Shown piece after piece: positions 18,254 to 27,238 of a DNA stretch of 64,000 nt. Location of the stretch: the NCBI GenBank assembly GCA_014138725.1, contig JACJID010000002.1, forward strand, positions 696,001 to 760,000. Direction: 5' to 3'. The stretch is from Kutzneria viridogrisea. Its GTDB lineage: Bacteria > Actinomycetota > Actinomycetes > Mycobacteriales > Pseudonocardiaceae. Both the position numbers and the translations under genes were made by a program. Position 1 is the stretch's first letter. The number at the start of each line of letters is the position of its first letter. The notes beneath the pieces are model-generated. The model was not told where the DNA came from and did no database searches. It was given only the letters and a program-made list of their open reading frames with translations.

Positions 18254-18700
18254 TGCTTGTTCATGCACGAAAAACCGGGCAAAACCGGCGCTGGAGCGCT
18301 CTGTCCGCTACAAGCGAACAGAGCCGATCACCCTGTGACGCAAGACACACGGGCCCGCTCGGAGCGAACCGGGAAGGCCCTTCGCGACGTATCCCGGATG
18401 TCCGAGTTCGTCGCGTTGCGTGACCTCCGAGCTGCATCGACGACGAAACGTAACGAACTCGGCACCTCGCGGTGGCCTTGAGGACAGATCATCGCAAGTG
18501 TGTGCGGAACCGGTTCTCACTTGCTGCATCCGGGTACTTCACACGTGACCGGCGTCGCCGCGGCGAAAGGGAACACTGACATCGCGGCGAACGTCTGCTT
18601 AAAGTGAGGGCAGCGAACACCGCGCTCGGCACCTGAGGGCGCTGTGGTCGCAGCTGTAGTAGGCACCGGAGCACCGGTGCCGGGACGGAGGGAGATTTCC
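18254..18700. other. 447-bp leader region before the DUF7455 gene
   Basis: No convincing gene. It contains a weak ECF-like pair on the plus strand (GGGAAC at 18569-18574, then CGTC at 18592-18595, 17-nt spacer) and a CTTAAAG-like -10 near 18600. A 74-codon open frame at 18257-18481 lacks a ribosome site and codon bias and was not called. Confidence 0.45.
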
Positions 18701-18880
18701 ATGACCACGCTGCTCACCCGCCCCGAGCTGACCGCTGTCGACCGCTGCGACCGGTGCGGCGCGGCCGCCCAGGTACGCGCCATCCTCCCCTCCGGGGGCG
18801 AGCTCCTGTTCTGCGGGCACCACGCCCGGGAGCACAGCACCAAGCTGCGTGAGCTGGCCGCCGAGATCCAGCAGGGCTGA
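18701..18880 (+). CDS. DUF7455 small zinc-binding protein
   Basis: A 59-residue protein, MTTLLTRPELTAVDRCDRCG followed by AAAQVRAILPSGGELLFCGHHAREH. The CxxC and CxHH groups should bind one zinc ion, as in the small actinobacterial family now called DUF7455. The start is set by GGAGGGAG directly upstream of ATG 18701. It lies in the sigA-sigB interval common to actinomycetes. Function unknown. A perfect hairpin 33 bp downstream terminates it. Confidence 0.85.
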   Translation: MTTLLTRPELTAVDRCDRCGAAAQVRAILPSGGELLFCGHHAREHSTKLRELAAEIQQG

Positions 18881-18913
18881 GGAGCCCAACCGCTAGGACA
18901 ACTCCACAACGAG

Positions 18914-18949
18914 GCGAAGGGCGCGGACCGACGGGTCCGCGCCCTTCGC
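18914..18949. terminator. Strong terminator hairpin
   Basis: GCGAAGGGCGCGGACC and GGTCCGCGCCCTTCGC form a perfect 16-bp stem with a GACG loop, 33 bp after the DUF7455 stop. Confidence 0.9.
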
Positions 18950-18966
18950 GCTGTCGCCCCCCGACA

Positions 18967-19021
18967 TGTCAGGAAAGTGCCGTATGCGACATCAGATGTC
19001 GCATACGGCACTTTCCTGACA
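18967..19021. repeat. 55-bp perfect palindrome, class B
   Basis: A 27-bp perfect inverted repeat around a single A (18994), running from TGTCAGGAAAGTGCC through GTATGCGACATC to its mirror. The ends match the class A repeats (TGTCAtGAAgGTGCC), but the core differs. It lies between convergent genes. Confidence 0.9.
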
Positions 19022-19032
19022 ACTGGGGTGGG

Positions 19033-20196
19033 TCAGAGGGCCTGTTCGAAGGCCAGCTCGGCAGCCCCGATGATCTTCGCCTCGGGGCCGAGTGAGGAGG
19101 TGGTGATCCGGATGCCGCCCACGGCCCGGCTGACCAGGCTGCGCTGGCGGACCTCCTCGGCCACCTCGTCCACGATGACGGGCGGCAGCTCGGCGAGCAG
19201 GTCCCCGAGCACGACCAGTTCGGGCCCCAGCAGGTTCACCACGTTGATCAAGCCCAGCGCCAGCCAGTCGGTGAACTCGCGCAGCCGGTACAGCGCCAGC
19301 TCGGGCTGCTCACCCAGTGACCGCAGCTCCGACACCACCAGCTCGCGCGCGGAGCCCTCGGGCAGGCTCAGCGCCCGGCACAGGGCGTCCTCGCCCACCT
19401 CGGTCTCCCAGCAGCCACGGCAGCCGCAGTAGCAGGACCGCCCGCCGGGACGCACCACCATGTGCCCCAGCTCGCCCACGGAGCCACCGGTGCCGCGCAC
19501 CGCGGCCCGCTCGGAGATGACCCCGCCGCCCACGCCCACGTCCACCGAGACGAACACCATGTCGGCGGCCTGCCTGGCCACTCCCCTGGTGTGCTCGGCC
19601 AGCGCGCCCAGCTCGGCGTCGTTGCCCACCAGCACGGGCCTGCGCAGGGCGGTGGCGAGCAGTTCACCGAGGTGCACGCCGGTCCAGTGCAGGTTGGGCG
19701 CCTCGTGCACGTAGCCGTCCCGGCGCACCACCCCGGGCACCGAGACCCCCGCGCCGACCGGGGAGCCGCCGAGCCGGTCGGCCAGCCTCCGCGCGGCCAG
19801 CGCCACCTTGCCGACCACGTCCTGCACGGAGCTGGCGCCCCGGCTGAGCGTCCAGGTGCGCGAGCCCAGCACCTCGCCGCCGAAGCCCACGGCGGCCACC
19901 GTGGTCTGCTCGACGCCCACGTCCACCGCCAGCACCCACAGCGCCCGCGGCTGGGGCAGCACCAGCAGGGAGGGCCTGCCCGCACCCAGCCGCTTGGCGG
20001 AGACCTGCTCCACCACCAGCCCACCCTCGGCGAGCCCGTCCACCAGTGCCTTGATGGTGCTCCGGTTGAGCCCCAGCTCAGCGGCCAGTTCAGCTCTGGT
20101 GCACGGGCCGCCGACGTGCAGCCTGCGCAGCAAGGCGGTGCGGTTGTGCCTGCGCACCTCGTCGGGGCGCGTGCCCGCGGTCGGTGGTCCAGTCAC
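19033..20196 (-). CDS. ROK-family transcriptional repressor (Rok7B7-like)
   Basis: The 387-residue protein has an N-terminal winged helix (RRHNRTALLRRLHVGGPCTR, then AELAAELGLNRSTIKALVDGL) followed by a ROK sugar-kinase-like domain (VDVGVEQTTVAAVGF, VSVDVGVGGGVI). The zinc motif is GELGHMVVRPGGRSCYCGCRGCWE (CxCGxxGC). It lies behind a xylFGH-type operon on the same strand, the same partnership as Rok7B7 with xylFGH in Streptomyces, so it probably represses this importer and responds to a sugar. GTG 20196 follows GGGGGTG. A GC-rich hairpin separates it from the permease gene. Confidence 0.88.
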   Translation of the reverse strand: MTGPPTAGTRPDEVRRHNRTALLRRLHVGGPCTRAELAAELGLNRSTIKALVDGLAEGGLVVEQVSAKRLGAGRPSLLVLPQPRALWVLAVDVGVEQTTVAAVGFGGEVLGSRTWTLSRGASSVQDVVGKVALAARRLADRLGGSPVGAGVSVPGVVRRDGYVHEAPNLHWTGVHLGELLATALRRPVLVGNDAELGALAEHTRGVARQAADMVFVSVDVGVGGGVISERAAVRGTGGSVGELGHMVVRPGGRSCYCGCRGCWETEVGEDALCRALSLPEGSARELVVSELRSLGEQPELALYRLREFTDWLALGLINVVNLLGPELVVLGDLLAELPPVIVDEVAEEVRQRSLVSRAVGGIRITTSSLGPEAKIIGAAELAFEQAL

Positions 20197-20292
20197 CAGC
20201 GAGCACCCCCTTGTCGCCCCTGATTCTCCCCTAGTGCGGTGTCCAAGGCTCGCGTCGGGTGATGTCGTGATCCAGGTGGATGGATCGGCGTG

Positions 20293-20337
20293 CCGCCCCC
20301 GTGCCTTCGTACTGGGTGTACGGGGGTGCGGGGGCGG
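20293..20337 (-). terminator. Nested hairpin between permease and ROK genes
   Basis: CCGCCCCCG (20293-20301) pairs with CGGGGGCGG (20329-20337). Its loop contains a second small hairpin, CGTAC/GTACG. It could attenuate read-through from the xyl operon into the regulator. Confidence 0.5.
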
Positions 20338-20393
20338 TGCGGCGAGGCGCCGCCTGGGCGCGGCAGCACCGGCGCGGGACGCCGGACACCGCG

Positions 20394-21812
20394 CTAGTGG
20401 CCGGTGGCCTTCGCGCGCCGCCTTGAGAGCGCGTCCACGCTCGCCGCGAGCAGCAGCACCAGGCCGGTCACGATGTTGATCACGGCGGGGCCGACGCTGA
20501 GCAGGCCGAGGCCGTTCTGCACGGTGGCCAGCACGGCGCCACCGATGACCGCGTTGATGACCCTGCCCTTGCCGCCGAACAGCGAGGTGCCGCCGATGAC
20601 CGCGGCGCCGACCGCGAACAGCAGCACGTTGCCCGCGCCCGCGTTCGGGTCCACCGAGCCGACCTTCGAGGAGTAGACGATCGAGCCGATCGCGGCCACC
20701 GAGGAGGCGATCACGAACACGCTCATCCGGATCTTGGGCACGTTGACGCCCGCGCGGCGGGCCGCCTCGGTGTTGCCGCCCACGGCGTAGACGTGCCTGC
20801 CGTACCGGGTGCGGTCCAGCACGAAGGTGCCGACCACGAGCAGCACCAGGATGATCGGCACCACGTAGGGCACGCCGGTGATGGTGATCCGGTCCGGGTT
20901 GGGCGAGCGGTTCACGGTGAACAGGTAGGTCGCGACGGCGCTGGCCACGACCACGGCCGCCACCTTGCTGCCGACCAGCACCGTCGGAAGCGCGACCAGC
21001 CCCTTGCGGACCCGGCCGAAGTGCCTGCTCAGCACGACCGCGGCATAACCGCCCGCGGCCACGACGAACAGCACCCAGCTGCCCGCCACCGACAGGTTGC
21101 CGTTGGCCACCGCGAACAGCACCGGGCTCTGGCTGATCGACAGCGTGCCGCCGTTGCCGATCAGTTGCAGCACCACGCCGTTCCAGGCCAGGAACAGCGC
21201 CAGGGTCACCACGAAGGACGGGATGCCCACCTTGGAGATCAGCACGCCGGTGAGGCAGCCGATGGCGGTGCCCACGCAGATCGCGAGCAGCATCTCCAGC
21301 CACGGGTCCGGCGGTACACCCAGGGCCAGCAGCACGATGGCCACCGCGGCCATCGCGGCGCCCGCCCAGATGCGCACCCACAGGGCGGCGGCGACGGCCA
21401 GTACCAGCAGGCCCACGAAGACGAGGAAGACGGTGTTGCCCATGCCGCCGAGCAGGTTGCCGTTCTTCACGAAGTGCAGGGCCATCACGGCGGCCGTCAC
21501 ACCCGAGGCGGTACCGGCGGACAGGTCGATCTCGCCGAGCAGCAGCACGAAGACCAGGCCCATCGCGATGATGGTGGTGCCCGCGCCCTGAGCCAGCAGG
21601 TTGGCGAGGTTGTTCAGGGTCAGGAAGGTGCTCGACGCGACGGTGAAGACGATCACCAGCAGGAGCAGGCCGAGCAGGGCGGGCAGCGAGCCCAGTTCAC
21701 CGCCGCGGACCCGGTCGAGGTAGTCGCGCAGGGCCTGGGCGGGGGTGCGGCTGGTGGTGTCGATGCCGAAGTCGGCGATCGCGGCGTTCTTGGTGGGGGT
21801 CTGCGCGGTCAT
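20394..21812 (-). CDS. Sugar ABC transporter permease (XylH-type)
   Basis: A 472-residue inner-membrane protein of the ribose/xylose permease family (BPD_transp_2) with about 10 hydrophobic segments. Family motifs include NLLAQGAGTTIIAMGLVFVLLLGEIDLSAG, SKVGIPSFVVTLA, and the late GRHVYAVGGNTEAARRAGV, which contacts the ATPase. An extra hydrophilic stretch of ~40 residues precedes the first helix. Start is ATG 21812, 8 bp behind the ATPase stop. It imports a pentose or similar monosaccharide with the upstream ATPase and binding protein. Confidence 0.9.
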   Translation of the reverse strand: MTAQTPTKNAAIADFGIDTTSRTPAQALRDYLDRVRGGELGSLPALLGLLLLVIVFTVASSTFLTLNNLANLLAQGAGTTIIAMGLVFVLLLGEIDLSAGTASGVTAAVMALHFVKNGNLLGGMGNTVFLVFVGLLVLAVAAALWVRIWAGAAMAAVAIVLLALGVPPDPWLEMLLAICVGTAIGCLTGVLISKVGIPSFVVTLALFLAWNGVVLQLIGNGGTLSISQSPVLFAVANGNLSVAGSWVLFVVAAGGYAAVVLSRHFGRVRKGLVALPTVLVGSKVAAVVVASAVATYLFTVNRSPNPDRITITGVPYVVPIILVLLVVGTFVLDRTRYGRHVYAVGGNTEAARRAGVNVPKIRMSVFVIASSVAAIGSIVYSSKVGSVDPNAGAGNVLLFAVGAAVIGGTSLFGGKGRVINAVIGGAVLATVQNGLGLLSVGPAVINIVTGLVLLLAASVDALSRRRAKATGH

Positions 21813-21820
21813 CTGTGTCC

Positions 21821-22594
21821 TCACACCGTCGCGACTTCGGGCTTGGCCAGGCCGATGTCGCCGGAGCGCCCGGCGGTGATCAGCTCGACCACCTGTGTGT
21901 TGGTCAGGTCCCTGGTCGGCAGCTGGGCCACCATCCGGCCCAGGTAGAGGGTCGCGATGGTGTCCGCGACCTCGAAGACGTCGTTCATGTTGTGGCTGAT
22001 CAGCACCACGCCCAGGCCCTGGTCGGCGAGCCTGCGCACCAGGTCGAGCACCTGCCGGGTCTGCGCGACGCCCAGCGCGGCGGTCGGCTCGTCGAGCAGC
22101 ACGACCTTGCTGTTCCACAGCACCGCCTTGGCGATGGCCACGGTCTGCCGCTGCCCGCCGGACAGCGAGGACACCTGGGTGCGCACGGACTTCACGGTGC
22201 GCACCGACAGCGAGGCGAGGGTCTCCCGCGCGGCGCGCTCCATGTCGGCCTCGTCCAGGAAGCCGCCCTTGCCGCGCTCCCTGCCCAGGAACATGTTCTG
22301 GACGATGTCCAGGTTGTCGCACAGCGCCAGGTCCTGGTAGACGACCTCGATGCCCAGCGTGGCGGCCTCGCGCGGCCCGGGGATGTGCACCGGCTCGCCG
22401 TCGAAGACCACCTCACCGGAGTCGATCTGGTGGATGCCCGCGATGCTCTTGACCACGGTGGACTTGCCCGCGCCGTTGTCACCGACCAGCGCGGTGACCT
22501 CACCGGGGCGCACGACGAGGTCCACGTCGTGCAGCACGTGCACGGGGCCGAAGCTCTTGTTGACACCGCGGAGTTCGAGGATCGGCTCGGTCAT
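21821..22594 (-). CDS. Sugar ABC transporter ATP-binding protein (XylG-type, single domain)
   Basis: A 257-residue ATPase. Walker A is VGDNGAGKSTVVK, the Q-loop region is VVYQDLALCDNL, the signature is SSLSGGQRQTVAIAKA, Walker B is KVVLLDEPTAAL, and the switch histidine is in VVLISHNM. Unlike E. coli XylG/RbsA, it has only one nucleotide-binding domain and must dimerise, as usual in actinobacterial xylFGH systems. It lies between the binding-protein and permease genes, 87 bp and 8 bp away. Confidence 0.92.
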   Translation of the reverse strand: MTEPILELRGVNKSFGPVHVLHDVDLVVRPGEVTALVGDNGAGKSTVVKSIAGIHQIDSGEVVFDGEPVHIPGPREAATLGIEVVYQDLALCDNLDIVQNMFLGRERGKGGFLDEADMERAARETLASLSVRTVKSVRTQVSSLSGGQRQTVAIAKAVLWNSKVVLLDEPTAALGVAQTRQVLDLVRRLADQGLGVVLISHNMNDVFEVADTIATLYLGRMVAQLPTRDLTNTQVVELITAGRSGDIGLAKPEVATV

Positions 22595-22681
22595 GAGTCT
22601 CTCCCTGTAGGGGTGGGAACCGCCGCCGGGGCGCTGGCGTCGGGGGTGCCGGTGCCCCGGCGGCGGTGGTTCGGGCGAGGA

Positions 22682-23806
22682 CTAGGAGATGCCGTTCTGG
22701 CCGCACAGCGCGGCGACGTCGCCGGCGCAGACGTCCTCCTTCTTGACCGCGCCCGCCGAGATGACGTCCTTGACCTTGTCCTTGGTGATGGCCTGCGGCT
22801 CCAGCAGCAGCGAGGGGACCTTGCGCTGGGTCTTCGGGTCGGTGACCGAGCCGGTGGCCACCTTGTCCGCGTCGGCCTTGCTGTTCTTGACCAGTGCGGC
22901 GGCCAGCTTCGCGGCGGCCGAGGCCTCCTGGTCGATCGGCTTGAACACGGTCATGTACTGGTCCCCGCGCAGGATGGCCTTGAGTCCGTCCACGGTGGCG
23001 TCCTGACCGGTGACCGGGACCTTGCCGTTGAGGCTGTTCTTGGTCAGCACGGTGATCACCGCACCGGCCAGGCCGTCGTTGGCCGCGACCACGCCGTCGA
23101 CCTTGCCGCCGTTGGCGGTCAGGAACTGCTCGAAGACCTGGCCGCCCTTCTGGTTGTCCCACTGGTCGATCAGCTGGGAGTTGACCAGCCTGAGCTTGCC
23201 CGAGTCGTAGAGCGGCTTGAGCACCTCGTGCTGGCCCTGCTGGAACAGCAGCGCGTTGTTGTCGGTGGCGCTGCCCTCGATCTCGATGACCTGGGCGCCC
23301 TGCGTGCCCTGGAGCTTGTCGGCCAGCGCCTGCCCCTGCAGGTGGCCGACCTTCACGTTGTCGAAGGAGACGTAGTAGTCGGCGCTGCCGCCCGCGTTGA
23401 GGCGGTCATAGTCGATGACCGGCACGCCCTGGGCCTTGGCCTTCTGCTCCACCGAGGCACCGACGTCACCGTTGGGCGCGGCCAGGATCAGCACCTTCAC
23501 GCCCTGGCTGAGCATCGTGTCGGCCAGCTGCGAGAACTTCTGGGCGTCGCCCTGGGCGTTCTCGATGATCGGGTTGAGCCCGGCCGCCTTGAGCTCCTTC
23601 TCCAGCAGCGGGCGGTCGAAGCCCTCCCAGCGCGCGGAGGTGGCCGTCTCGGGCAGGACCACACCGACCTTCGGCGCGTTCGCGTCGCCGGAGCCGGAGG
23701 TGGCGGTGCTGCCGGAGCCCCCGCCGGCACTGTTGGCGCCACAGGCCGTCGCGGCCAGGGCGAGCCCGGCTCCGGCGGCGAGCAGGGCGAGGGTTCTGCT
23801 ACGCAT
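22682..23806 (-). CDS. Sugar-binding lipoprotein (XylF-type)
   Basis: A 374-residue lipoprotein. Signal MRSRTLALLAAGAGLALAAT is followed by lipobox cysteine ACG (residue 22) and a Ser/Gly-rich tether, then a type-1 periplasmic sugar-binding fold (KVGVVLPETATSARWEGFD, VLILAAPNGD, VPVIDYDRL, VVAANDGLAGAVITVL, PVTGQDAT). These match D-xylose-binding proteins, although ligand choice is uncertain. MRSRT is preferred over the ATG five codons earlier because AAGGGGA sits ahead of it. First gene of the importer operon; an inverted repeat 48 bp upstream may be the ROK operator. Confidence 0.9.
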   Translation of the reverse strand: MRSRTLALLAAGAGLALAATACGANSAGGGSGSTATSGSGDANAPKVGVVLPETATSARWEGFDRPLLEKELKAAGLNPIIENAQGDAQKFSQLADTMLSQGVKVLILAAPNGDVGASVEQKAKAQGVPVIDYDRLNAGGSADYYVSFDNVKVGHLQGQALADKLQGTQGAQVIEIEGSATDNNALLFQQGQHEVLKPLYDSGKLRLVNSQLIDQWDNQKGGQVFEQFLTANGGKVDGVVAANDGLAGAVITVLTKNSLNGKVPVTGQDATVDGLKAILRGDQYMTVFKPIDQEASAAAKLAAALVKNSKADADKVATGSVTDPKTQRKVPSLLLEPQAITKDKVKDVISAGAVKKEDVCAGDVAALCGQNGIS

Positions 23807-24147
23807 CAGCGTCCCCTTCATCGTGTCCGGGGTCACAGGAAGAACCCGGAAATGTTGTGGCGCACAACGTATGTCACTGAATGGGGTGAGGTGAACAACG
23901 CTGAAGCGGTTAAGGCCGGGTTTGTCGACACGATGCGGCAACAGCAAGGTAACCAGAAGGCCACCAATACACCGAAATAGACGCAGGCGACTACAGAGCG
24001 TCAGAAATTAGTTCGAAGTGCGAAAAAAGCTGGTGGCGGGCGGTGAGATCGCTCTCGCGGGCGGCACTCCGGTCCGGGGTTGCACGGCGGTTGCCGATGT
24101 TGATCACTGGGTGCGGTATTCCACGCCCGATCACCCGGCGTCACCCA
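23807..24147. other. 341-bp region upstream of the sugar-import operon
   Basis: No gene seen. It holds the xylF leader and promoter on the left with the inverted repeat at 23854-23868, an A/T-richer patch around 23940-24020, and the 3' flank of the helicase gene on the right. Confidence 0.55.
23854..23868. promoter_or_regulatory. Candidate ROK operator
   Basis: GTTGTG-GCG-CACAAC, a 6-bp inverted repeat with a 3-bp centre, located 48 bp upstream of the xylF-type start codon. Tying it to the ROK protein is inference. Confidence 0.4.
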
Positions 24148-25872
24148 TCACCAGGACCGCAGCGTGGAGATCCGCTCCTCCAACTGGTCCACGGTCGCCA
24201 TGGCGGTGGGCGGTCCCCCGCAGTACGTCCGCAGATCGTTGTGGATCTTGCCGTGCGGCTTCTTCGTCCGGTGGTGGTACATCGCGACGAGCGTGTTGAG
24301 CTCCTTGCGCAGCTCGGCGAGCCGCTCCTGCACGGACCTCGGCCGGGCCTGCGGCACGGGGGCGGGCGGCTCGGCGGCCTTGCGGGCGGACACCGCCGCG
24401 AGCTGCTTCTCCTGGCGCTGCCGCAGCAGCTCGCGCACCTGGTCCGGTTCGAGCAGACCGGGCAGCCCGAGGTACTCCTGCTCCTCCTCGGTACCGGCCA
24501 GCGCGGCGGTGCCGAACGAGGAGCCGTCGTAGATCAGCTGGTCGAGCTCGGCGGAGGCACCCAGGGAGGTGAAGCCCTTCTCCTCCTCGCCCTCGTCCTT
24601 GGTGCGGTTGGCCTCGGCGAGCAGCTCGTCGTCCCAGCCGTCCTTCTCCCGGTGCGGCTTGCCGAGCACGTGGTCCCGCTCGGCCTCCAGCTGGCTGGCC
24701 AGCTCCAGCAGCACCGGCACGCTGGGCAGGAACACGCTGGCGGTCTCGCCGGGCTTGCGGGCGCGCACGAACCGGCCGATGGCCTGGGCGAAGAACAGCG
24801 GGGTGGAGGAACTGGTGGCGTACACGCCCACGGCCAGCCGCGGCACGTCCACGCCCTCGGACACCATGCGCACGGCGACGAGCCACCGCTGCGTGCCCGC
24901 CGAGTACTCGGCGATCTTGCCGGTGGCCTTGGGGTCGTCGGACAGCACGAGCGCGGGCATCTCACCGGTCAGCTCGTGCAGGATCCGCGCGTACGCCTTG
25001 GCGGACTCCTGGTCGGAGGCGAGCACCATGGCACCGGCGTCGGGCATGACCTGGCGAACCTGGTTGAGCCGCATGTCGGCGGCCCGGATCACCGAGGGGA
25101 TCCACTCCCCCGTGGGGTCCAGCGCGGTACGCCAGGCCCGCGCGGTCTGCTCCTGGGTCAGCGGCTCACCCAGCCGCGCGGTGAACTCCTCACCGGCACC
25201 GGTCCGCCAGCTGGCCTCACCGGAGTAGGCCAGGAACAGCACGGGCCGGACCACCCCGTCGCGCAGGGCGTCGGAGTAGCCGTAGGCGTGGTCGGACCTG
25301 CTGCGCATGAACCCGGCGCCGTCGGGCTCGTAGCCCACGAACGGGATCGGGCTGTCGTCGCTGCGGAACGGGGTACCGGTCAGCGCGAGCCTGCGCACGG
25401 CCGGGGTGAAGGACTCGCGGATCGCGTCGCCCCAGGACTTGGCGTCACCGCCGTGGTGGATCTCGTCGAGGATCACCAGGGTCTTGCGGTTCTCGGTGCG
25501 CACCCGGTGCAGCGTCGGGTGCGCCGCGACCTGGGCGTAGGTCACCGCGACCCCGTGGTAGTCGGTGGAGGTGGCGCCCGCGGTGTTGCGGAAGTTCGAG
25601 TCGATGGCGATACCGGCCTCAGCGGCGGCCTTCGCCCACTGGTGCTTGAGGTGCTCGGTGGGCGTCACGATCGTGACGGCCTGCACCGTGCGGTCAGCGA
25701 GCAGCTCGGCGGCCACCCGCAGCCCGAAGGTCGTCTTGCCCGCGCCGGGCGTCGCCACCGCGAGGAAGTCCTGCGGCTTGGTCGTCAGGTACTTGGTCAG
25801 CGCCCTGCGCTGCCACGCACGAAGCGGGCGCATGGGTGTTGTCGGGGCTGTCGTGTCGGGCTGGGCCGTCAA
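24148..25872 (-). CDS. DEAD/DEAH-box (SF2) helicase
   Basis: A 574-residue nucleic-acid helicase/translocase. Motif I is VATPGAGKTTFG, Ia IVTPTEHLKHQW, II ILDEIHHGG (DEIH), III ALTGTPFRSD, V VRMVSEGVDVPRLAV and VI QAIGRFVRAR. The C-terminal ~150 residues are charged and helical. It resembles the XPB/RecQ-like stand-alone helicases of actinomycetes; the substrate is unknown. The start is a TTG at 25872, supported by AAGGAGG at 25883-25889. It is divergent from the YihY gene and is not part of the sugar operon. Confidence 0.9.
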   Translation of the reverse strand: MTAQPDTTAPTTPMRPLRAWQRRALTKYLTTKPQDFLAVATPGAGKTTFGLRVAAELLADRTVQAVTIVTPTEHLKHQWAKAAAEAGIAIDSNFRNTAGATSTDYHGVAVTYAQVAAHPTLHRVRTENRKTLVILDEIHHGGDAKSWGDAIRESFTPAVRRLALTGTPFRSDDSPIPFVGYEPDGAGFMRSRSDHAYGYSDALRDGVVRPVLFLAYSGEASWRTGAGEEFTARLGEPLTQEQTARAWRTALDPTGEWIPSVIRAADMRLNQVRQVMPDAGAMVLASDQESAKAYARILHELTGEMPALVLSDDPKATGKIAEYSAGTQRWLVAVRMVSEGVDVPRLAVGVYATSSSTPLFFAQAIGRFVRARKPGETASVFLPSVPVLLELASQLEAERDHVLGKPHREKDGWDDELLAEANRTKDEGEEEKGFTSLGASAELDQLIYDGSSFGTAALAGTEEEQEYLGLPGLLEPDQVRELLRQRQEKQLAAVSARKAAEPPAPVPQARPRSVQERLAELRKELNTLVAMYHHRTKKPHGKIHNDLRTYCGGPPTAMATVDQLEERISTLRSW

Positions 25873-26074
25873 CGCCTGACCCCTCCTTAGAGCTGCGCGA
25901 ACCTGTTACAGACGTGCGAATGCCCCCATGCCGGTCGGCCCTGAGGGCGGCCCCGAGCTTACCCAAACGCGTCCGCGCGCACCGACCAACGCCGTTGTGC
26001 GGCACGACACGCGGTGCGTCGCGGTGGGGTCAGTCCAGCCGTTCGTGCCCCCATGCCGCATGCTTGTCGGTGCG

Positions 26075-27223
26075 ATGGGTCAGCAGCCTGAGCAGCGAGC
26101 ACGTGACGCGTCGGTACCCGCTCGACGGGGGCCGCTGCGGCTGCTGGCGCGCACGGCGAGCAAGGCCTGGTTCGGCGACATCTTCTCCGAGGCGGCCGAG
26201 GCGGCGTTCTGGCAGGTGCTGTCCCTGCCGCCGCTGCTGCTGGGTCTGCTGGGCAGCCTGAGCTTCGTCGGCGACTGGTTCGGCCCGCAGATCGTCACCC
26301 AGGTCCAGGACAAGATCCTGTCCTGGTGCCACGCGGTGTTCACCACCAACGTTGTTGATCAAATCATCGCACCGACGGTGGTCAGCATCCTCACCGGGGC
26401 CCACTCCGAGATCGCCTCGCTGGGCTTCCTGATCTCGCTGTGGGCGGGCTCCTCGGCGATGGCCTCCTTCGTGGACGCGATCACCGCCGCCTACGGCCAG
26501 CACGACGTGCGGCACCCCGTGTGGCAGCGCATCTTCGCCCTGCTGATGTACCTGGTGAGCCTGGTCGCCGCCGTGATCGGCCTGCCGGTGCTGGCACTGG
26601 GCCCGGACGTGCTGATCAACCTGATCCCCGGCGAGTGGCAGAAGCTGGTGCAGGGTCTCATCAGCACCTTCTACTACCCGATCATGGGCGTGCTGCTGGT
26701 GCTCGTGCTGGCCACGCTCTACAAGCTGGCGCTGCCCCGCAAGCTGCCCTGGCACCGCGGTCTGCCCGGCGCGATGCTCGCCATGATCCTGTTCATCCTG
26801 TCCAGCGTCGGCCTGCGCTGGTACATCACCTGGATCACCACCACCGGCTACAGCTACGGCGCGCTGGCAACGCCGATCGCCTTCCTGCTGTTCACCTTCT
26901 TCATCGGGCTGGCGATCGTGATCGGCGCGCACTTCAACAGCGCCATCCAGGAGTTCTGGCCCGCGCGGATGACCAGGCGCCAGCGCAGGCGGTGGCGGCG
27001 GCTGGAGCTGGAGCGGGCGGCGGAGAAGATCAGGGCGGGTGAGCAGGCCAGGTCCTGGCTGCGCGAGCAGGCCGACGCGCACGAGGTGGTGTGCGACGCG
27101 CCGACGGAGGCCTACGTGGCGCCCTCACCGGCCGACCTCAACGACACCGACGCGCTGCCGCGGCCGGAGCGGTCCCGCGTCCCGATGCCCGACGACGAGC
27201 ACCGCCGGGACGGCGCGCCCTAG
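26075..27223 (+). CDS. YihY/BrkB-family membrane protein
   Basis: A 382-residue membrane protein with about six long transmembrane segments and hydrophilic, basic ends (RMTRRQRRRWRRLELERA). Family signatures include SEAAEAAFWQVLSLPPLLLGLLG, SLWAGSSAMASFVDAITAAYG and YSYGALATPIAFLLFTFFIG. The family (formerly ribonuclease BN) has unknown function. MGQQPEQ at 26075 is the likely start; ATG 26060 is possible. It equals Rv2707 in the sigA-sigB interval. A 21-bp-phased repeat region follows. Confidence 0.85.
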   Translation: MGQQPEQRARDASVPARRGPLRLLARTASKAWFGDIFSEAAEAAFWQVLSLPPLLLGLLGSLSFVGDWFGPQIVTQVQDKILSWCHAVFTTNVVDQIIAPTVVSILTGAHSEIASLGFLISLWAGSSAMASFVDAITAAYGQHDVRHPVWQRIFALLMYLVSLVAAVIGLPVLALGPDVLINLIPGEWQKLVQGLISTFYYPIMGVLLVLVLATLYKLALPRKLPWHRGLPGAMLAMILFILSSVGLRWYITWITTTGYSYGALATPIAFLLFTFFIGLAIVIGAHFNSAIQEFWPARMTRRQRRRWRRLELERAAEKIRAGEQARSWLREQADAHEVVCDAPTEAYVAPSPADLNDTDALPRPERSRVPMPDDEHRRDGAP

Positions 27224-27238
27224 CGGGCATCGCTGGCC

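Noticed and set aside
18257..18481. Possible 74-codon gene after the sigA terminator
   Set aside because: Begins within 4 bp of the terminator stem, has no Shine-Dalgarno sequence and no recognisable motif.
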